Shown here one piece after another: positions 1 through 8,799 of a DNA stretch of 64,000 bases. The position numbers were made by a program, and so were the translations under genes. The notes beneath the pieces were generated by a model. It had not been told where the DNA came from and did not search any database. It saw only the letters and a list, made by a program, of their open reading frames with translations. Numbering within the stretch: position 1 is the first letter of the stretch; each line of letters begins with the position of its first letter. The stretch comes from Trinickia terrae (lineage in GTDB: Bacteria; Pseudomonadota; Gammaproteobacteria; Burkholderiales; Burkholderiaceae): the NCBI RefSeq assembly GCF_005144415.1, contig NZ_SWJE01000008.1, positions 310,001 to 374,000 of the forward strand. The letters run 5' to 3'.

Positions 1-463
1 CCGGCGCGGCGACTTCGAGCCCTTCGACCGCGCTCAGCACCGAGATCGCCGGCGTGATGACGCTGTCGCCGAAGAAGAGCGCCGCGCCCATGATGCCGAC
101 GATGAGCAGCGTGTTGCGCAGGCGCTTTCTGCTCGCCACCGACGAGGCCGCGAGCGAGAGCAGCGCCATGATGCCGCCTTCGCCGTGGTTGTTCGCGCGC
201 AGGATCAGCGCGACGTACTTGAGCGAGACGACCACCATCAGCGACCAGAAGATCAGCGACACGATGCCGATCAGGTTGAAACGGTTCAGCGCGAGGCCGT
301 TGGCGGGATCGAAGACGGTCTGGATCGTGTATAGGGGGCTCGTGCCGATGTCGCCATAGACGACGCCGAGAGCGGCCAGCGCCAGCGCGGGCATGGCCGG
401 CTTGTGCGGATGCGGCTCGCCGACGTGCCCGGCGCCCGAGGATTCGCTTGCAGGCAGGCTCAT
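1..463 (-). CDS. kup: Potassium uptake transporter Kup, N-terminal part (runs off window)
   Basis: The reverse strand encodes the N-terminal ~154 residues of a Kup/HAK-type K+/H+ symporter of the inner membrane. The first membrane segment contains the family hallmark [13 protein letters not shown]. Further on are the [19 protein letters not shown] stretch and hydrophobic helices typical of the 12-TM family. The ATG at 461-463 is preceded by GGAGG, and a short hydrophilic N-terminus leads into helix 1. The rest of the gene lies to the left of the window. Upstream, 464-746 contains no convincing gene and should carry the promoter. Family assignment is strong; K+ specificity is from family knowledge. 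Confidence 0.93.
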   Translation of the reverse strand, partial: MSLPASESSGAGHVGEPHPHKPAMPALALAALGVVYGDIGTSPLYTIQTVFDPANGLALNRFNLIGIVSLIFWSLMVVVSLKYVALILRANNHGEGGIMALLSLAASSVASRKRLRNTLLIVGIMGAALFFGDSVITPAISVLSAVEGLEVAAP

Positions 464-746
464 GTCTCCCTCCAGATCGACGCTTGCGGCGCGAGGGGGG
501 CGGCAGGATGCGTTGTCGCCGTCGCTTCGGCACGCAAGGCTTTGAAAGCGGTTTGTAGTGTTTGACGCCTGGCTTTCTATCTGCGGCAGATCGAAGTATA
601 GGGAAGCATCGGGGTAAGAACCGTGACGCTTGAAAAAATCGTCGGCATGCCGCCGCCCGCTCGAGGCTCCGGGCGGAGCGGTCAGCGCACTGCGTGCCGC
701 GCGGCACGCCACGCGTCGTGACCGCGGAATTCGCAGACGGCTTAGA

Positions 747-2216
747 TCAGACGGGAACCAGCCCGTCCCAGCACAGATATTTGACTTCGAGAAACTCGTC
801 GATGCCCAGGTGCGAGCCTTCGCGGCCGAGGCCGCTTTGCTTCACGCCGCCGAACGGCGCGACCTCGTTCGAGATCAGGCCGCAGTTGATGCCGACCATG
901 CCCGCTTCGATGCGCGCGGCGTTGCGCCAGATGCGCGCCGCGTCGCGGCTGTGGAGGTAGGCGGCAAGCCCGTATTCGCTGTCGTTGGCCATCGCGATCG
1001 CGTCGTCGTCGGAGTCGAAGCGCAATAGCGGCGCGACCGGGCCGAAGGTTTCCTCGCGGGCGATCAGCATCGCGGGCGTCACGTCGGCGAGAACCGTCGG
1101 CTCGAAGAAAAATCCGCCGAGCGCGTGGCGGTGGCCGCCGTGCAACAGTCGCGCGCCGTTGGCGAGCGCATCGCCGACGTGCTCTTCGACCTTCGCTATT
1201 GCAGCTTCGTCGATCAACGGTCCGAGCTGCACGTCCCGCTTCAGGCCGTTGCCGACGCGCAGTCGCGCGACACGCTCGACGACGCGTTCCGCCAGCGCAT
1301 CGTAGACACTCGACTGCACGAGCACGCGATTCGCGCTGATGCAGGCCTGCCCCGTGTTGCGGAATTTCGCGGCGACGATGCCGTCGGCGGCGGTGTCGAG
1401 ATCGGCGTCGTCGAAGACGATGAAGGGTGCGTTACCGCCCAGTTCCATCGAGCATTTCTTGATCGTCTGCGCGGCCTGCGCGAGCAGCGTGCGGCCGACT
1501 TCGGTCGAGCCGGTGAACGTGAGCTTGCGAACGAGCGGGTGGCTGGTCAGCTCGCCGCCGATCGCGCGCGTATCGTTGCCGGTCACCACGCTGAACACGC
1601 CGGGCGGAACACCTGCCCGCTCGGCCAAGACGGCAAGCGCGAGCGCCGTCATCGGTGTCTGGCTCGCGGGCTTGACGACCATCGTGCAGCCTGCGGCCAG
1701 CGCCGGCCCGGCCTTGCGCGTGATCATCGCCGCCGGGAAATTCCACGGCGTGATCGCGGCGCAGACGCCGATCGGCTCGCGCAGCGCGATGATGCGCTGC
1801 GTTTCCTTGACTCCTGGGATCACGTCGCCGCGCACGCGCGTCGCTTCTTCGGCGAACCAGCGCAGGAACGACGCCGCGTAGTCGATCTCGCCGCGCGCCT
1901 CGGCGAGCGGCTTGCCTTCTTCGAGCGTGATGAGCGTCGCGAGGTCTTCGCGATGCTCCATCGTCAACTCGTACCAGCGCCGCAGCACTTCGCCGCGGTG
2001 CTTCGCGGTCGCCCGCCGCCAGGGGCCGAAGGCTTCGTGCGCGGCGTCGATCGCGCGCCGCACTTCCGGCTCGCGGCAGCGCGGCAATTCGACGAGCAGC
2101 GACTGATCGGCTGGATTGCGCAGCGCGTAGCGGCCGTGTGGCGTTTCTTCGACCCATTCGCCTGCGACTAAGGCGCTTTCGCACCACAACGCGGGATCTT
2201 TCAGAAGATGCTTCAT
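747..2216 (-). CDS. NAD(P)-dependent aldehyde dehydrogenase, succinate-semialdehyde dehydrogenase (GabD) type
   Basis: A 489-aa cytosolic aldehyde dehydrogenase. Visible family signatures are the substrate/cofactor stretch [14 protein letters not shown], the Rossmann turn [10 protein letters not shown], the general-base motif [10 protein letters not shown] and the catalytic cysteine in GQACISANR. The open frame extends much further upstream (to 3077), but that part is antisense to or overlaps the DapA-family gene. The ATG at 2214-2216 gives the normal family length and sits 11 nt after the upstream stop. It is the last gene of the minus-strand group with the lyase and cyclodeaminase-like genes, so it probably oxidises an aldehyde released by the lyase. 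The exact substrate is not shown by sequence; succinate semialdehyde is the closest family guess. Confidence 0.88.
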   Translation of the reverse strand: MKHLLKDPALWCESALVAGEWVEETPHGRYALRNPADQSLLVELPRCREPEVRRAIDAAHEAFGPWRRATAKHRGEVLRRWYELTMEHREDLATLITLEEGKPLAEARGEIDYAASFLRWFAEEATRVRGDVIPGVKETQRIIALREPIGVCAAITPWNFPAAMITRKAGPALAAGCTMVVKPASQTPMTALALAVLAERAGVPPGVFSVVTGNDTRAIGGELTSHPLVRKLTFTGSTEVGRTLLAQAAQTIKKCSMELGGNAPFIVFDDADLDTAADGIVAAKFRNTGQACISANRVLVQSSVYDALAERVVERVARLRVGNGLKRDVQLGPLIDEAAIAKVEEHVGDALANGARLLHGGHRHALGGFFFEPTVLADVTPAMLIAREETFGPVAPLLRFDSDDDAIAMANDSEYGLAAYLHSRDAARIWRNAARIEAGMVGINCGLISNEVAPFGGVKQSGLGREGSHLGIDEFLEVKYLCWDGLVPV

Positions 2217-2227
2217 CGTCAACGTCC

Positions 2228-3247
2228 TCAGCAGGGGAAGCGGCCCGCCATGAAGGCGGAATCCGGATCGGAGGTAACCGGCAATCCCGAGGCCGCCAGC
2301 CCCTGCCGCAGCGTTTTCATCAACCGGTCCGGCACGCGCATCGCCGGTGCGCGCAACGGGCCGCCATTGAAGCCCGCGAGCCAATCCTGATACTTCCACA
2401 TCGTGCGGTTCAGCACGCCCGTGCCGCCCGCATACGTCTGCGCCGCCGCGCCGTTCGCGCCGCGCGCCGGGTTGACCTTCCAGTACAGCGCCATCGCTTC
2501 TTCCCATTGCCCGTTGTGTGCGAGCTCGAATGCCTTCGGATAGTAGCCGCTCATCCACGCGGTATTGCTGGTGCCCGAGAACTGAAGCTTCATCAGGCTC
2601 ATCAGCGGAATCGCATCGCCTTCGATCGGGCAGCTGATGACGACGTCGTCGCGGAAGTGGTGATACATCTCGCAGATTCCGGCCGGTAGTGGGAAGCCTT
2701 GCTCCGATTTGATCGCGGCGATGTTGGGGCAATCGTTCAGCAGGCGGCGCACGAGTTCTACAGACATGCCCGCCGGATGCACGCGCTCGAAGCCCCAGAG
2801 CGGAATCGGGAACAGCATCACGGCGAGGTCCGTCGCGTCGCAGAAGGTCTTGGTGTAGTCGTAGATTTCTCGTTCGCTCGTCGGCCAGAACTGCGGCGGG
2901 TACGAGAGCAGCGCGATGTCGGCGCCCGCTTGTTCCGCGAGCTTCACTGCTGCGATGTTCTCGGCAAGCGTGCCGAACGCCGCATGAAAGAAGAGGCCGA
3001 GCCTGGCGCCCGCCGTGTCGCGCGCCCAGGCCGTGAACTGCGCGTTCTCTTCGGGTGTGAGCGCGACTTCGCTGCACAGCAGCGTGTAGCGGAAACCGAA
3101 TTCCATTGCGAGTTCGATGTCGTGGCGAATGCCGCGCTCGTTGAGGCGCTTCAGGTCCGCGCCATAGCTCGGGATCGTGACGGCCGAGCAGCCGGTGAGG
3201 TATTCGCGCGCCCAGGCGCGGGCGTCGGGCTTCTTGTAGCTGGCCAT
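2228..3247 (-). CDS. Dihydrodipicolinate synthase (DapA)/aldolase-family lyase
   Basis: A 339-aa (beta/alpha)8 class-I aldolase-superfamily protein. The Schiff-base lysine is probably K180 in NIAAIKSEQG. The strand that usually reads LYNVP in DapA here reads MLFPIPLWG, so the usual tyrosine there is missing and this is unlikely to be lysine-pathway DapA. The protein is also longer than DapA (~290 aa), with a C-terminal extension resembling hydratase-aldolases or keto-deoxy sugar acid dehydratases. The chosen ATG (3245-3247) has GGAG upstream and avoids an N-terminal extension without family sequence. It lies 11 nt before the aldehyde dehydrogenase gene, suggesting lyase then aldehyde oxidation. 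Substrate unknown. Confidence 0.82.
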   Translation of the reverse strand: MASYKKPDARAWAREYLTGCSAVTIPSYGADLKRLNERGIRHDIELAMEFGFRYTLLCSEVALTPEENAQFTAWARDTAGARLGLFFHAAFGTLAENIAAVKLAEQAGADIALLSYPPQFWPTSEREIYDYTKTFCDATDLAVMLFPIPLWGFERVHPAGMSVELVRRLLNDCPNIAAIKSEQGFPLPAGICEMYHHFRDDVVISCPIEGDAIPLMSLMKLQFSGTSNTAWMSGYYPKAFELAHNGQWEEAMALYWKVNPARGANGAAAQTYAGGTGVLNRTMWKYQDWLAGFNGGPLRAPAMRVPDRLMKTLRQGLAASGLPVTSDPDSAFMAGRFPC

Positions 3248-3302
3248 GAGAGGCAGTCTCCTTGGAGTGAGTGCTTGAATGAGTTCGCGAGCGGCGGCGG
3301 TG

Positions 3303-4313
3303 CTATTTCGCAACGGGCGTGATGCTCGCTGGAAGCGGCGTGCCGAGTCGTTGCTCAAGGGCGCGCGCAAGCAGCATCTCGGCGATCACGACGTCCTGCA
3401 AAGCGGACCCGACCGACTTGTAGACGACGATGTCGTCATCCGCGCGGCGCGGCGTGATGCGTCCTGCCACGAGTGCGCCCAGCGAGACGAGCCGCCCCGA
3501 GAGCACGACGCCGGCGCGCGTGGCGGCGATGGCGTCGCCGGTGTCGTGCTCGACCTCGTCGGGCATGTCGGCGACGATGCAGGCGGCGCGCGCCATCGTC
3601 TCTTCGTCGACTTCGCGTTGCTCGGGCAGCGTCGAGCCAAGCGAGACGGCGGTGACGCCGGGGGGCAGCCAGGCGCCGCGCAGCACGGGGGATTCGTCGC
3701 GGCTGCGGGCGGCGCAGAGGATGACGTCGGCGTCTTGCACGGCGGCTTCGGGGCTTTCCGCAGCGGTAATGTCCATCGCATGGCGAAAGCTCTCCACGAA
3801 GCGCTCGCGGCTCGCCGGCGTCGGGCTGTAGACACGCACGCTGTGCAGCACGTGTACCGCATGCAGGCAATCGAGTGCTCCGCGCGCCTCGAAGCCCGAG
3901 CCGATCACGGCGATGCGCAGCGGCCGGTCCGGTGCCAGCAGCGTGACGGCCAGCGTCGCCGTGGCCGCGGTGCGCAGTCCCGTCACGCGGTTGCCGTCGA
4001 TCAGCGCGCGCAGTTCCATCGTCTGCTGGTCGAACAGCGAGATCAGGTAGCTGGCGCGGCGCGCGCGCGTATTGGCGGCGATCAGCTTGCAACCCATGTG
4101 CGCGCCGCTCGGCGAGACGGCGGTCAGGCTGCGCAGCCAGGTGCCGTCGCCGCGCGCCATCGAGCGCGGCGGCACCATCGCGACGGAGACGGGCCGGGCG
4201 TAGGCTTCGGCGAGCGCCGCGACGGCGGAAGGCCAGTCGGCGAGCGAGGCGACATTGGCGTCGCTGAGGAAGAGCGTGGGGGAACCGGGTTCGGCAAGAG
4301 AGGCGTCTGACAT
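3303..4313 (-). CDS. Ornithine cyclodeaminase / mu-crystallin family protein
   Basis: A 336-aa NAD(P)-dependent protein of the ornithine cyclodeaminase/mu-crystallin superfamily. The hallmark ALIDGNRVTGLRTAA is followed by the Rossmann dinucleotide motif IAVIGSGFEARG. The C-terminal region VVYKSVGSALQDV is also characteristic. Members catalyse cyclodeamination of ornithine, reduction of cyclic imino acids (pyrroline/piperideine carboxylates), alanine dehydrogenation, or ectoine-derived steps, so the reaction cannot be fixed here. The start at 4313 is chosen because upstream ATGs would overlap the LysR gene and add unrelated sequence; its ribosome binding site is weak. It lies 55 nt upstream of the lyase gene in the same direction. 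Confidence 0.82.
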   Translation of the reverse strand: MSDASLAEPGSPTLFLSDANVASLADWPSAVAALAEAYARPVSVAMVPPRSMARGDGTWLRSLTAVSPSGAHMGCKLIAANTRARRASYLISLFDQQTMELRALIDGNRVTGLRTAATATLAVTLLAPDRPLRIAVIGSGFEARGALDCLHAVHVLHSVRVYSPTPASRERFVESFRHAMDITAAESPEAAVQDADVILCAARSRDESPVLRGAWLPPGVTAVSLGSTLPEQREVDEETMARAACIVADMPDEVEHDTGDAIAATRAGVVLSGRLVSLGALVAGRITPRRADDDIVVYKSVGSALQDVVIAEMLLARALEQRLGTPLPASITPVAK

Positions 4314-4392
4314 TGCGCGGGCCTGGAAGTGAATGGCCGGCACACGATAGAACGCGCTGCTGGTTTCGGGCACTGCCCGAAGTCGAAAGCAG

Positions 4393-5370
4393 CTATGCCG
4401 AAGATCGATGGCTGGCGTTGCCTTCGGCTTCCAGCGAATCGGCGAGGTTGCAGAGCAAGCGCCGCACGGCAAGGGTCGCCCGCGTATGAGGACGGCGCGG
4501 CGACTCGGCTAGCACGACGAACCGCTCCAGGACGGGCTCGACGATGCGCGACGAGGCGAGCCGTTCGTCGAGCTTGCCGGGCAGCACCGAGGCGATTGCA
4601 TAGCCTCCGCCGGCGGCCGCGACTTCGTATTGGAGCCGCACCGAGTCCACTTCGACGGCGGCATGCAGCGTCAAGCCATGCTGCACGGCGAGACGGTCGA
4701 GCCGCGCGCGCAGCAGGTGCGGCCGGCCCGGCACGACGAGCGGCAGGTCCGATAGCGCGGCGAGCGGCACGTCGCGGCCTCCGCCTCCGGCTCCGACGAC
4801 AGGATCGCCGCGACGCCCGACCAGATGCAGCGGCACGCGCGCGAGCACGCGGCAATCGCCGATGCTCGCTTCGTCCTCTTTCAGCACGACGGCCATGTCG
4901 AGACGGCCTTCGCGCAGATGCTCCTCGAGCTGCGCACTGGCGGCTTCGCTCAGATGCAGCCTGACTCCCGGCAACTCGGCGCGCACGGCCGCGAACAGCG
5001 GCCCCGCCAAATGATTCACCGCCGACGGCAGCAGCCCCAGCAGCACCTCGCCCGCAGGCTGGCCGCGCGCGCTGCGGATATCGTCGGCGAGCGCATCGGC
5101 TTCGGCCGCGAGACGCGTGACGCGCGGCAGCATCTGCTCGCCGAACTCGGTGAGCACGACGCCGCGCCCCGTGCGCCGGAACAATCGTTCTCCGCATTGC
5201 TGCTCTAGCTGCGCGATGTTGCGGCTGACCATCGACTGCGGCATGTCGAGCGCAGCGGCTGCCTTGCTCAAGCTGCCTGACGCCGACACTTGCAGGAACA
5301 CGAGCCAGCGCGGCTCGACGATGGCAGGCGCAATGACCGCAGCATCGCTCTTGCTGTTACTGGCCGTCAT
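4393..5370 (-). CDS. LysR-family transcriptional regulator
   Basis: A 325-aa LysR-type regulator. The N-terminal winged helix-turn-helix spans about residues 20-80 and includes GSLSKAAAALDMPQSMVSRN and LEQQCGERLFRRTGRGVVLT. A periplasmic-binding-like effector domain follows. Its 5' end overlaps the 3' end of the other LysR gene by 14 nt, so the two are probably translationally coupled. It lies 79 nt upstream of the cyclodeaminase-like gene and may control that minus-strand group. The inducer cannot be predicted. Confidence 0.87.
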   Translation of the reverse strand: MTASNSKSDAAVIAPAIVEPRWLVFLQVSASGSLSKAAAALDMPQSMVSRNIAQLEQQCGERLFRRTGRGVVLTEFGEQMLPRVTRLAAEADALADDIRSARGQPAGEVLLGLLPSAVNHLAGPLFAAVRAELPGVRLHLSEAASAQLEEHLREGRLDMAVVLKEDEASIGDCRVLARVPLHLVGRRGDPVVGAGGGGRDVPLAALSDLPLVVPGRPHLLRARLDRLAVQHGLTLHAAVEVDSVRLQYEVAAAGGGYAIASVLPGKLDERLASSRIVEPVLERFVVLAESPRRPHTRATLAVRRLLCNLADSLEAEGNASHRSSA

Positions 5371-6283
5371 GAAGCGCTTCGTCCATAGCAGCTGCGGCTT
5401 TCTTCAGCAGACCGCGCAGCCAACTGAGCCCGGGGTCCGCCGTCCGATGCTTGTGCCATTGCACGGCCTGCTCCATCGTGGGGACGGGAACCGGCGCCTC
5501 GCGTATCACGACCGGCAAGCTGCGCAGACACTGCTGCGCGAGCCGCCGGTGCATCGTGGCGATGCGGTCCGTGCCAACAAGAAGGTGCGCAGGCGACACG
5601 AAGCTGAACGTCGTCGCCTCCACGCGCCGCACGAAGCCGAACCGCTGCATGTATCCGTCTTCGAGCCCGAAGTGGCCCTCGCCGAGATGCACGATGATGT
5701 GCCCCGCCGCCATGTACTGCTCGGCCGTCAACGCGCCCGTCGCGAGCGGGCTCTGATTCCACACCACGCAGCAGAACGTTTCTTCGAGCACGACCTCCGA
5801 CGGATGCTCGGTCGAGCAGAACTCGGTGGGGATGATCAGCAGGTCCGCCTCGCCGCGCTCCAGCATGCGGTGAGGATGCGTGACCTGTGCGCGCAGCTCG
5901 AAGCGGATGCCCGGCGCCTGCTTGTACGCGAGCGCGAGCAAGTGCGGCATCAGCGTCGTCATCGTGTAGTCCGAGACGAGCAGGCGAAACAGCCGGTTCG
6001 ATTGCGCGGGCACGAACTCGGGTTGCGCCGCGACCGTCGCGTCGACGCGCACGAGGATGTCGCGCACGGCGTCCTTGAGCGCTTCCGCGCGCGGCGTCGG
6101 TTCCATCTTGCGGCCGACCTGGACCAGCAGCTCGTCGTTGAAGTACTCGCGCAGCCGCGCGAGCGCGTTGCTCATCGCCGACTGGCTCAGGTGGATCTTT
6201 TCGGCGGCCCGGCTGATGTTTTGTTCGGTGAGCAGGGCATCGAGTGCGACGAGCAGGTTGAGATCGAGCTTGTTGAACCGCAT
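5357..6283 (-). CDS. LysR-family regulator, NodD/LinR-like
   Basis: A 308-aa LysR-type regulator of the NodD-like branch. The N-terminus MRFNKLDLNLLVALDALL is typical of that branch, followed by the helix-turn-helix ISRAAEKIHLSQSAMSNALA and LREYFNDELLVQVGRKM. This branch commonly responds to aromatic or flavonoid-like inducers (family knowledge). The ATG at 6281-6283 is the usual family start. The gene is divergent from the outer-membrane protein/hydrolase operon beginning at 6607, with a perfect palindrome between them. It is the best candidate activator of that operon (inference). Confidence 0.88.
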   Translation of the reverse strand: MRFNKLDLNLLVALDALLTEQNISRAAEKIHLSQSAMSNALARLREYFNDELLVQVGRKMEPTPRAEALKDAVRDILVRVDATVAAQPEFVPAQSNRLFRLLVSDYTMTTLMPHLLALAYKQAPGIRFELRAQVTHPHRMLERGEADLLIIPTEFCSTEHPSEVVLEETFCCVVWNQSPLATGALTAEQYMAAGHIIVHLGEGHFGLEDGYMQRFGFVRRVEATTFSFVSPAHLLVGTDRIATMHRRLAQQCLRSLPVVIREAPVPVPTMEQAVQWHKHRTADPGLSWLRGLLKKAAAAMDEALHDGQ

Positions 6284-6606
6284 GCGTGCTGTCTCCGTTC
6301 CTCTTTTTCGATTGCGGCCGCCATCGTGCCGCATTCGTCGCGTGCCGTGCGCGGATATCAGGGTTTAGCCTGAAAGTATTGATGCGGTCGATATCGCGAA
6401 TGGATCGAATCCATTTTTAGGATACCTGGGCCTATCTTAACCTACGTCACATCCCGCTGCGACTCGAGTGCAAGGCGCGCATCGGGAGACCAGCATCAGG
6501 GCACTTTCGGATCGAACGCACCGCAGTGCGTCGTCCTTTCGCCCGGTGCTCTTCACCATTAAAGAGACACCAGGCAGCGTGAGCGCGCCTAGGTTGAGGA
6601 GACAGC
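6284..6606. promoter_or_regulatory. Divergent intergenic control region between NodD-like LysR gene and catabolic operon
   Basis: 323 nt with no supported gene. It separates the minus-strand LysR gene from the plus-strand operon at 6607 and must carry both promoters. The region around 6361-6420 is more AT-rich than its surroundings and holds a perfect inverted repeat (listed separately). No convincing sigma-70 hexamer pair was identified. Confidence 0.5.
6399..6415. promoter_or_regulatory. Perfect palindrome, candidate LysR operator
   Basis: AATGGAT-CGA-ATCCATT is a perfect 7-bp inverted repeat with a 3-nt spacer. It lies 116 nt upstream of the LysR start and 191 nt upstream of the outer-membrane protein gene. 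Size and position fit a dimer site for the divergent NodD-like regulator. Assignment is inferred from symmetry and location only. Confidence 0.45.
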
Positions 6607-7521
6607 ATGTCCACGAAACTGATCGCGGCCGTAGCCGGCTGCGCGTTATTGGCCCTAGGTTCGATGAACGAGGCGCAGGCTTTCGAAGGTGGCGTTTCGC
6701 CGTATCCGGCCGGCGCGGTCGGCACGAACATGGCCAATCTGCCGCCGATTCCCGGCCTGTTTGCACTGGAGCAGTTCAATTACACCTTTGCGAATGGCCT
6801 TTACGGCAACGACGGCAAGAAGCTGCCGATCCCATTCAGTACGTCGGTGTTTTCGGAAACCACACGCCTGCTGGTGTCGTACCCGTTTCACCTCCTCGGC
6901 GCGAACATGTACACGCAGCTGGTCGTTCCGGTCGTTTCGCTGCATACCAGCGTCTTCGGGCAGTCGAGCACGCAGAACGGCCTCGCCAACATCACGCTGA
7001 CGCCGGTGCTGCTGCAATGGCAGCTCTCGCAGAACCTGGCGATTGCGTCGGGCATCGACTTCGCATTGGAGACGGGTTCCTATAGTCCGACGAAGTCGAG
7101 CGTCGCGGTGGGCTACACCTCGGTGCAGCCGGTGTTCACGGTTCGCTACAACGTTCCCAACGGCATCGACGTCGGTCTGTCGAGCCGCCTGCTGCTCAAC
7201 ACGAAGAACGGCACGACGAACTACAGCTCGGGCGACGGCTACGTCGGGGAGTTCGAGGCCGGCTGGAACCTTGGCCAGTGGAAGCTCGGCGTGGTCGGCG
7301 CGTATCTGAACCAGTTCAGCGACGACAACGCGGACGGCGTGAACGTGGGCAACCGCATGAGGACCTTCGGCATCGGTCCGTCGGTCGTCTACGACGCCAG
7401 AAGCTGGAACGTCAACCTCAACTATCAGCAAGGCATCTATGCCGCGAACACGGCCAAGAGCAGCAGCGTCTGGCTGAACATCGCCATCCCGCTGTGGCCT
7501 GGCTTCGGGCGCAAAGGCTGA
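6607..7521 (+). CDS. Outer-membrane protein, phenol-degradation MetA/SphA-like family
   Basis: A 304-aa predicted outer-membrane beta-barrel. A signal peptide (LIAAVAGCALLALGSMNEAQA, cleavage near residue 25) is followed by FEGGVSPYPAGAVGTNMANL. The body has alternating amphipathic strands with repeated aromatic girdle residues. The composition and N-terminal pattern match the MetA-pathway/SphA family of barrels found beside aromatic catabolic genes. The start has GAGGAG just upstream. It lies 81 nt before the hydrolase gene and is probably the first gene of the operon, acting as substrate channel or uptake porin (inference). Confidence 0.75.
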   Translation: MSTKLIAAVAGCALLALGSMNEAQAFEGGVSPYPAGAVGTNMANLPPIPGLFALEQFNYTFANGLYGNDGKKLPIPFSTSVFSETTRLLVSYPFHLLGANMYTQLVVPVVSLHTSVFGQSSTQNGLANITLTPVLLQWQLSQNLAIASGIDFALETGSYSPTKSSVAVGYTSVQPVFTVRYNVPNGIDVGLSSRLLLNTKNGTTNYSSGDGYVGEFEAGWNLGQWKLGVVGAYLNQFSDDNADGVNVGNRMRTFGIGPSVVYDARSWNVNLNYQQGIYAANTAKSSSVWLNIAIPLWPGFGRKG

Positions 7522-7602
7522 GCACCGCCGGCCGGCGCCGCAGCGCGCGAGAGCGCCGTCATCGGCGCCGGGCAATACGCAAATTCAACCCAGGTAATCA
7601 GC

Positions 7603-8799
7603 ATGTTTCGCTACTTTCCTACCAACTACGTGTGGAATCTGTCCGTCAATCTCGCCATCGAAATGGGCGCGCGCATCGGCGAAATCGAGGACATGTGCGG
7701 GCCGTTGCAGGAAGCGGCCAAAGAGCCCGATGCGGAAGGCACGCGCGCGTTTCGCGAAGCGTGGGTCGCGAAGGCCGATCGTCTTTGCGAGCTGGCGCAA
7801 GAGGACGAGGCGGAAGGGCGGCTGCTGTCGGCTGGCGAGAAGTACAAGCGTGCCGCGATTTATCTGATCACGTCCGAGCGCATGCTGGAACACGATGCGC
7901 CCGGACGCATCGATCTTTACCGCCGTTCGCTCGACACGTTCGACAAGAGCATCGCGCTTTCCGGGGACAACTGCGAGCGCGTCACGATTCCCTACGGCGA
8001 TGCGCATCTGTCCGGGCTTCTCGTGAAGGCACACAACGCTGGTGAGCGCGCTCCGCTGCTCGTGCAAGTGAACGGCCTCGATTCGACCAAGGAAATGAAG
8101 TACTTCGTGGGCCTGCCCGCGTGGCTCGCCGCGCGCGGCGTGTCGTCGCTGATCGTCGATCAGCCCGGCACGGGTGAGGCGCTGCGCTTGCAAGGCCTGC
8201 CCGCGGTCTACGACTCGGAGGTGTGGGCGAGCCGCATCGTCGACTGGCTCGAAAACCGCGGCGACGTCGATCCCAAGCGCATCGGTATGGAGGGTGTGTC
8301 GCTCGGCGGCTACTACTGCCCGCGCGCGGTCGCCTTCGAGCCGCGCTTCGCCTGCGGCGTCGTGTGGGGCGCCAATCACGACTGGCGCGACGTTCAGAAG
8401 AGGCGCCTGCAACGCGAAGGCAACTTTCCGGTGCCGCATTACTGGAAGCACGTCTGCTGGGTCTGGGGCGCGAAAGACATCGACGACTTCATGCGCGTCG
8501 CCGAAAACGTCCATCTCGACGGCGTGCTCGACCGCATCAAGGTGCCGTTCCTCGTCACGCACGGCGAGAAGGACTCGCAGATCCCCGTCGCCTGGGCGCA
8601 CCGCACCTATGAGCAACTCGTGAACAGCCCGAAACGCGAGCTCAAGATCTTTACCGAGCGCGAGGGCGGCGTGCAGCACTCGAGCTTCGACAACTCGATC
8701 AACGCGGGACACTGCATCGCTGACTGGGTCGCCGAAACGCTCGGCGCACGCACCGCGCTTCGACACCTCCATCCATTCACAGACACGCACCTCTCATGA
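7603..8799 (+). CDS. Alpha/beta hydrolase, 2,6-dihydroxypseudooxynicotine hydrolase-like (C-C bond hydrolase type)
   Basis: A 398-aa alpha/beta hydrolase with a ~130-residue helical N-terminal region, then the catalytic fold. The nucleophile is in GVSLGG (Ser ~233). The acid is in THGEKDSQIP and the histidine probably in GGVQHSSFDN. A long helical N-terminal part before the hydrolase core is typical of the dihydroxypseudooxynicotine hydrolase/FrsA-like group, some of which cleave C-C bonds of 1,3-diketone-like intermediates. The stop overlaps the next gene's ATG (ATGA). Within this operon it likely acts on a ring-cleavage or side-chain diketone intermediate; the compound is unknown. Confidence 0.78.
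   Translation: MFRYFPTNYVWNLSVNLAIEMGARIGEIEDMCGPLQEAAKEPDAEGTRAFREAWVAKADRLCELAQEDEAEGRLLSAGEKYKRAAIYLITSERMLEHDAPGRIDLYRRSLDTFDKSIALSGDNCERVTIPYGDAHLSGLLVKAHNAGERAPLLVQVNGLDSTKEMKYFVGLPAWLAARGVSSLIVDQPGTGEALRLQGLPAVYDSEVWASRIVDWLENRGDVDPKRIGMEGVSLGGYYCPRAVAFEPRFACGVVWGANHDWRDVQKRRLQREGNFPVPHYWKHVCWVWGAKDIDDFMRVAENVHLDGVLDRIKVPFLVTHGEKDSQIPVAWAHRTYEQLVNSPKRELKIFTEREGGVQHSSFDNSINAGHCIADWVAETLGARTALRHLHPFTDTHLS

Noticed and set aside
2217-3077. Upstream extension of the aldehyde dehydrogenase frame
   Set aside because: This part overlaps the DapA-family gene in another frame and contains no ALDH sequence; the enzyme starts at 2216.
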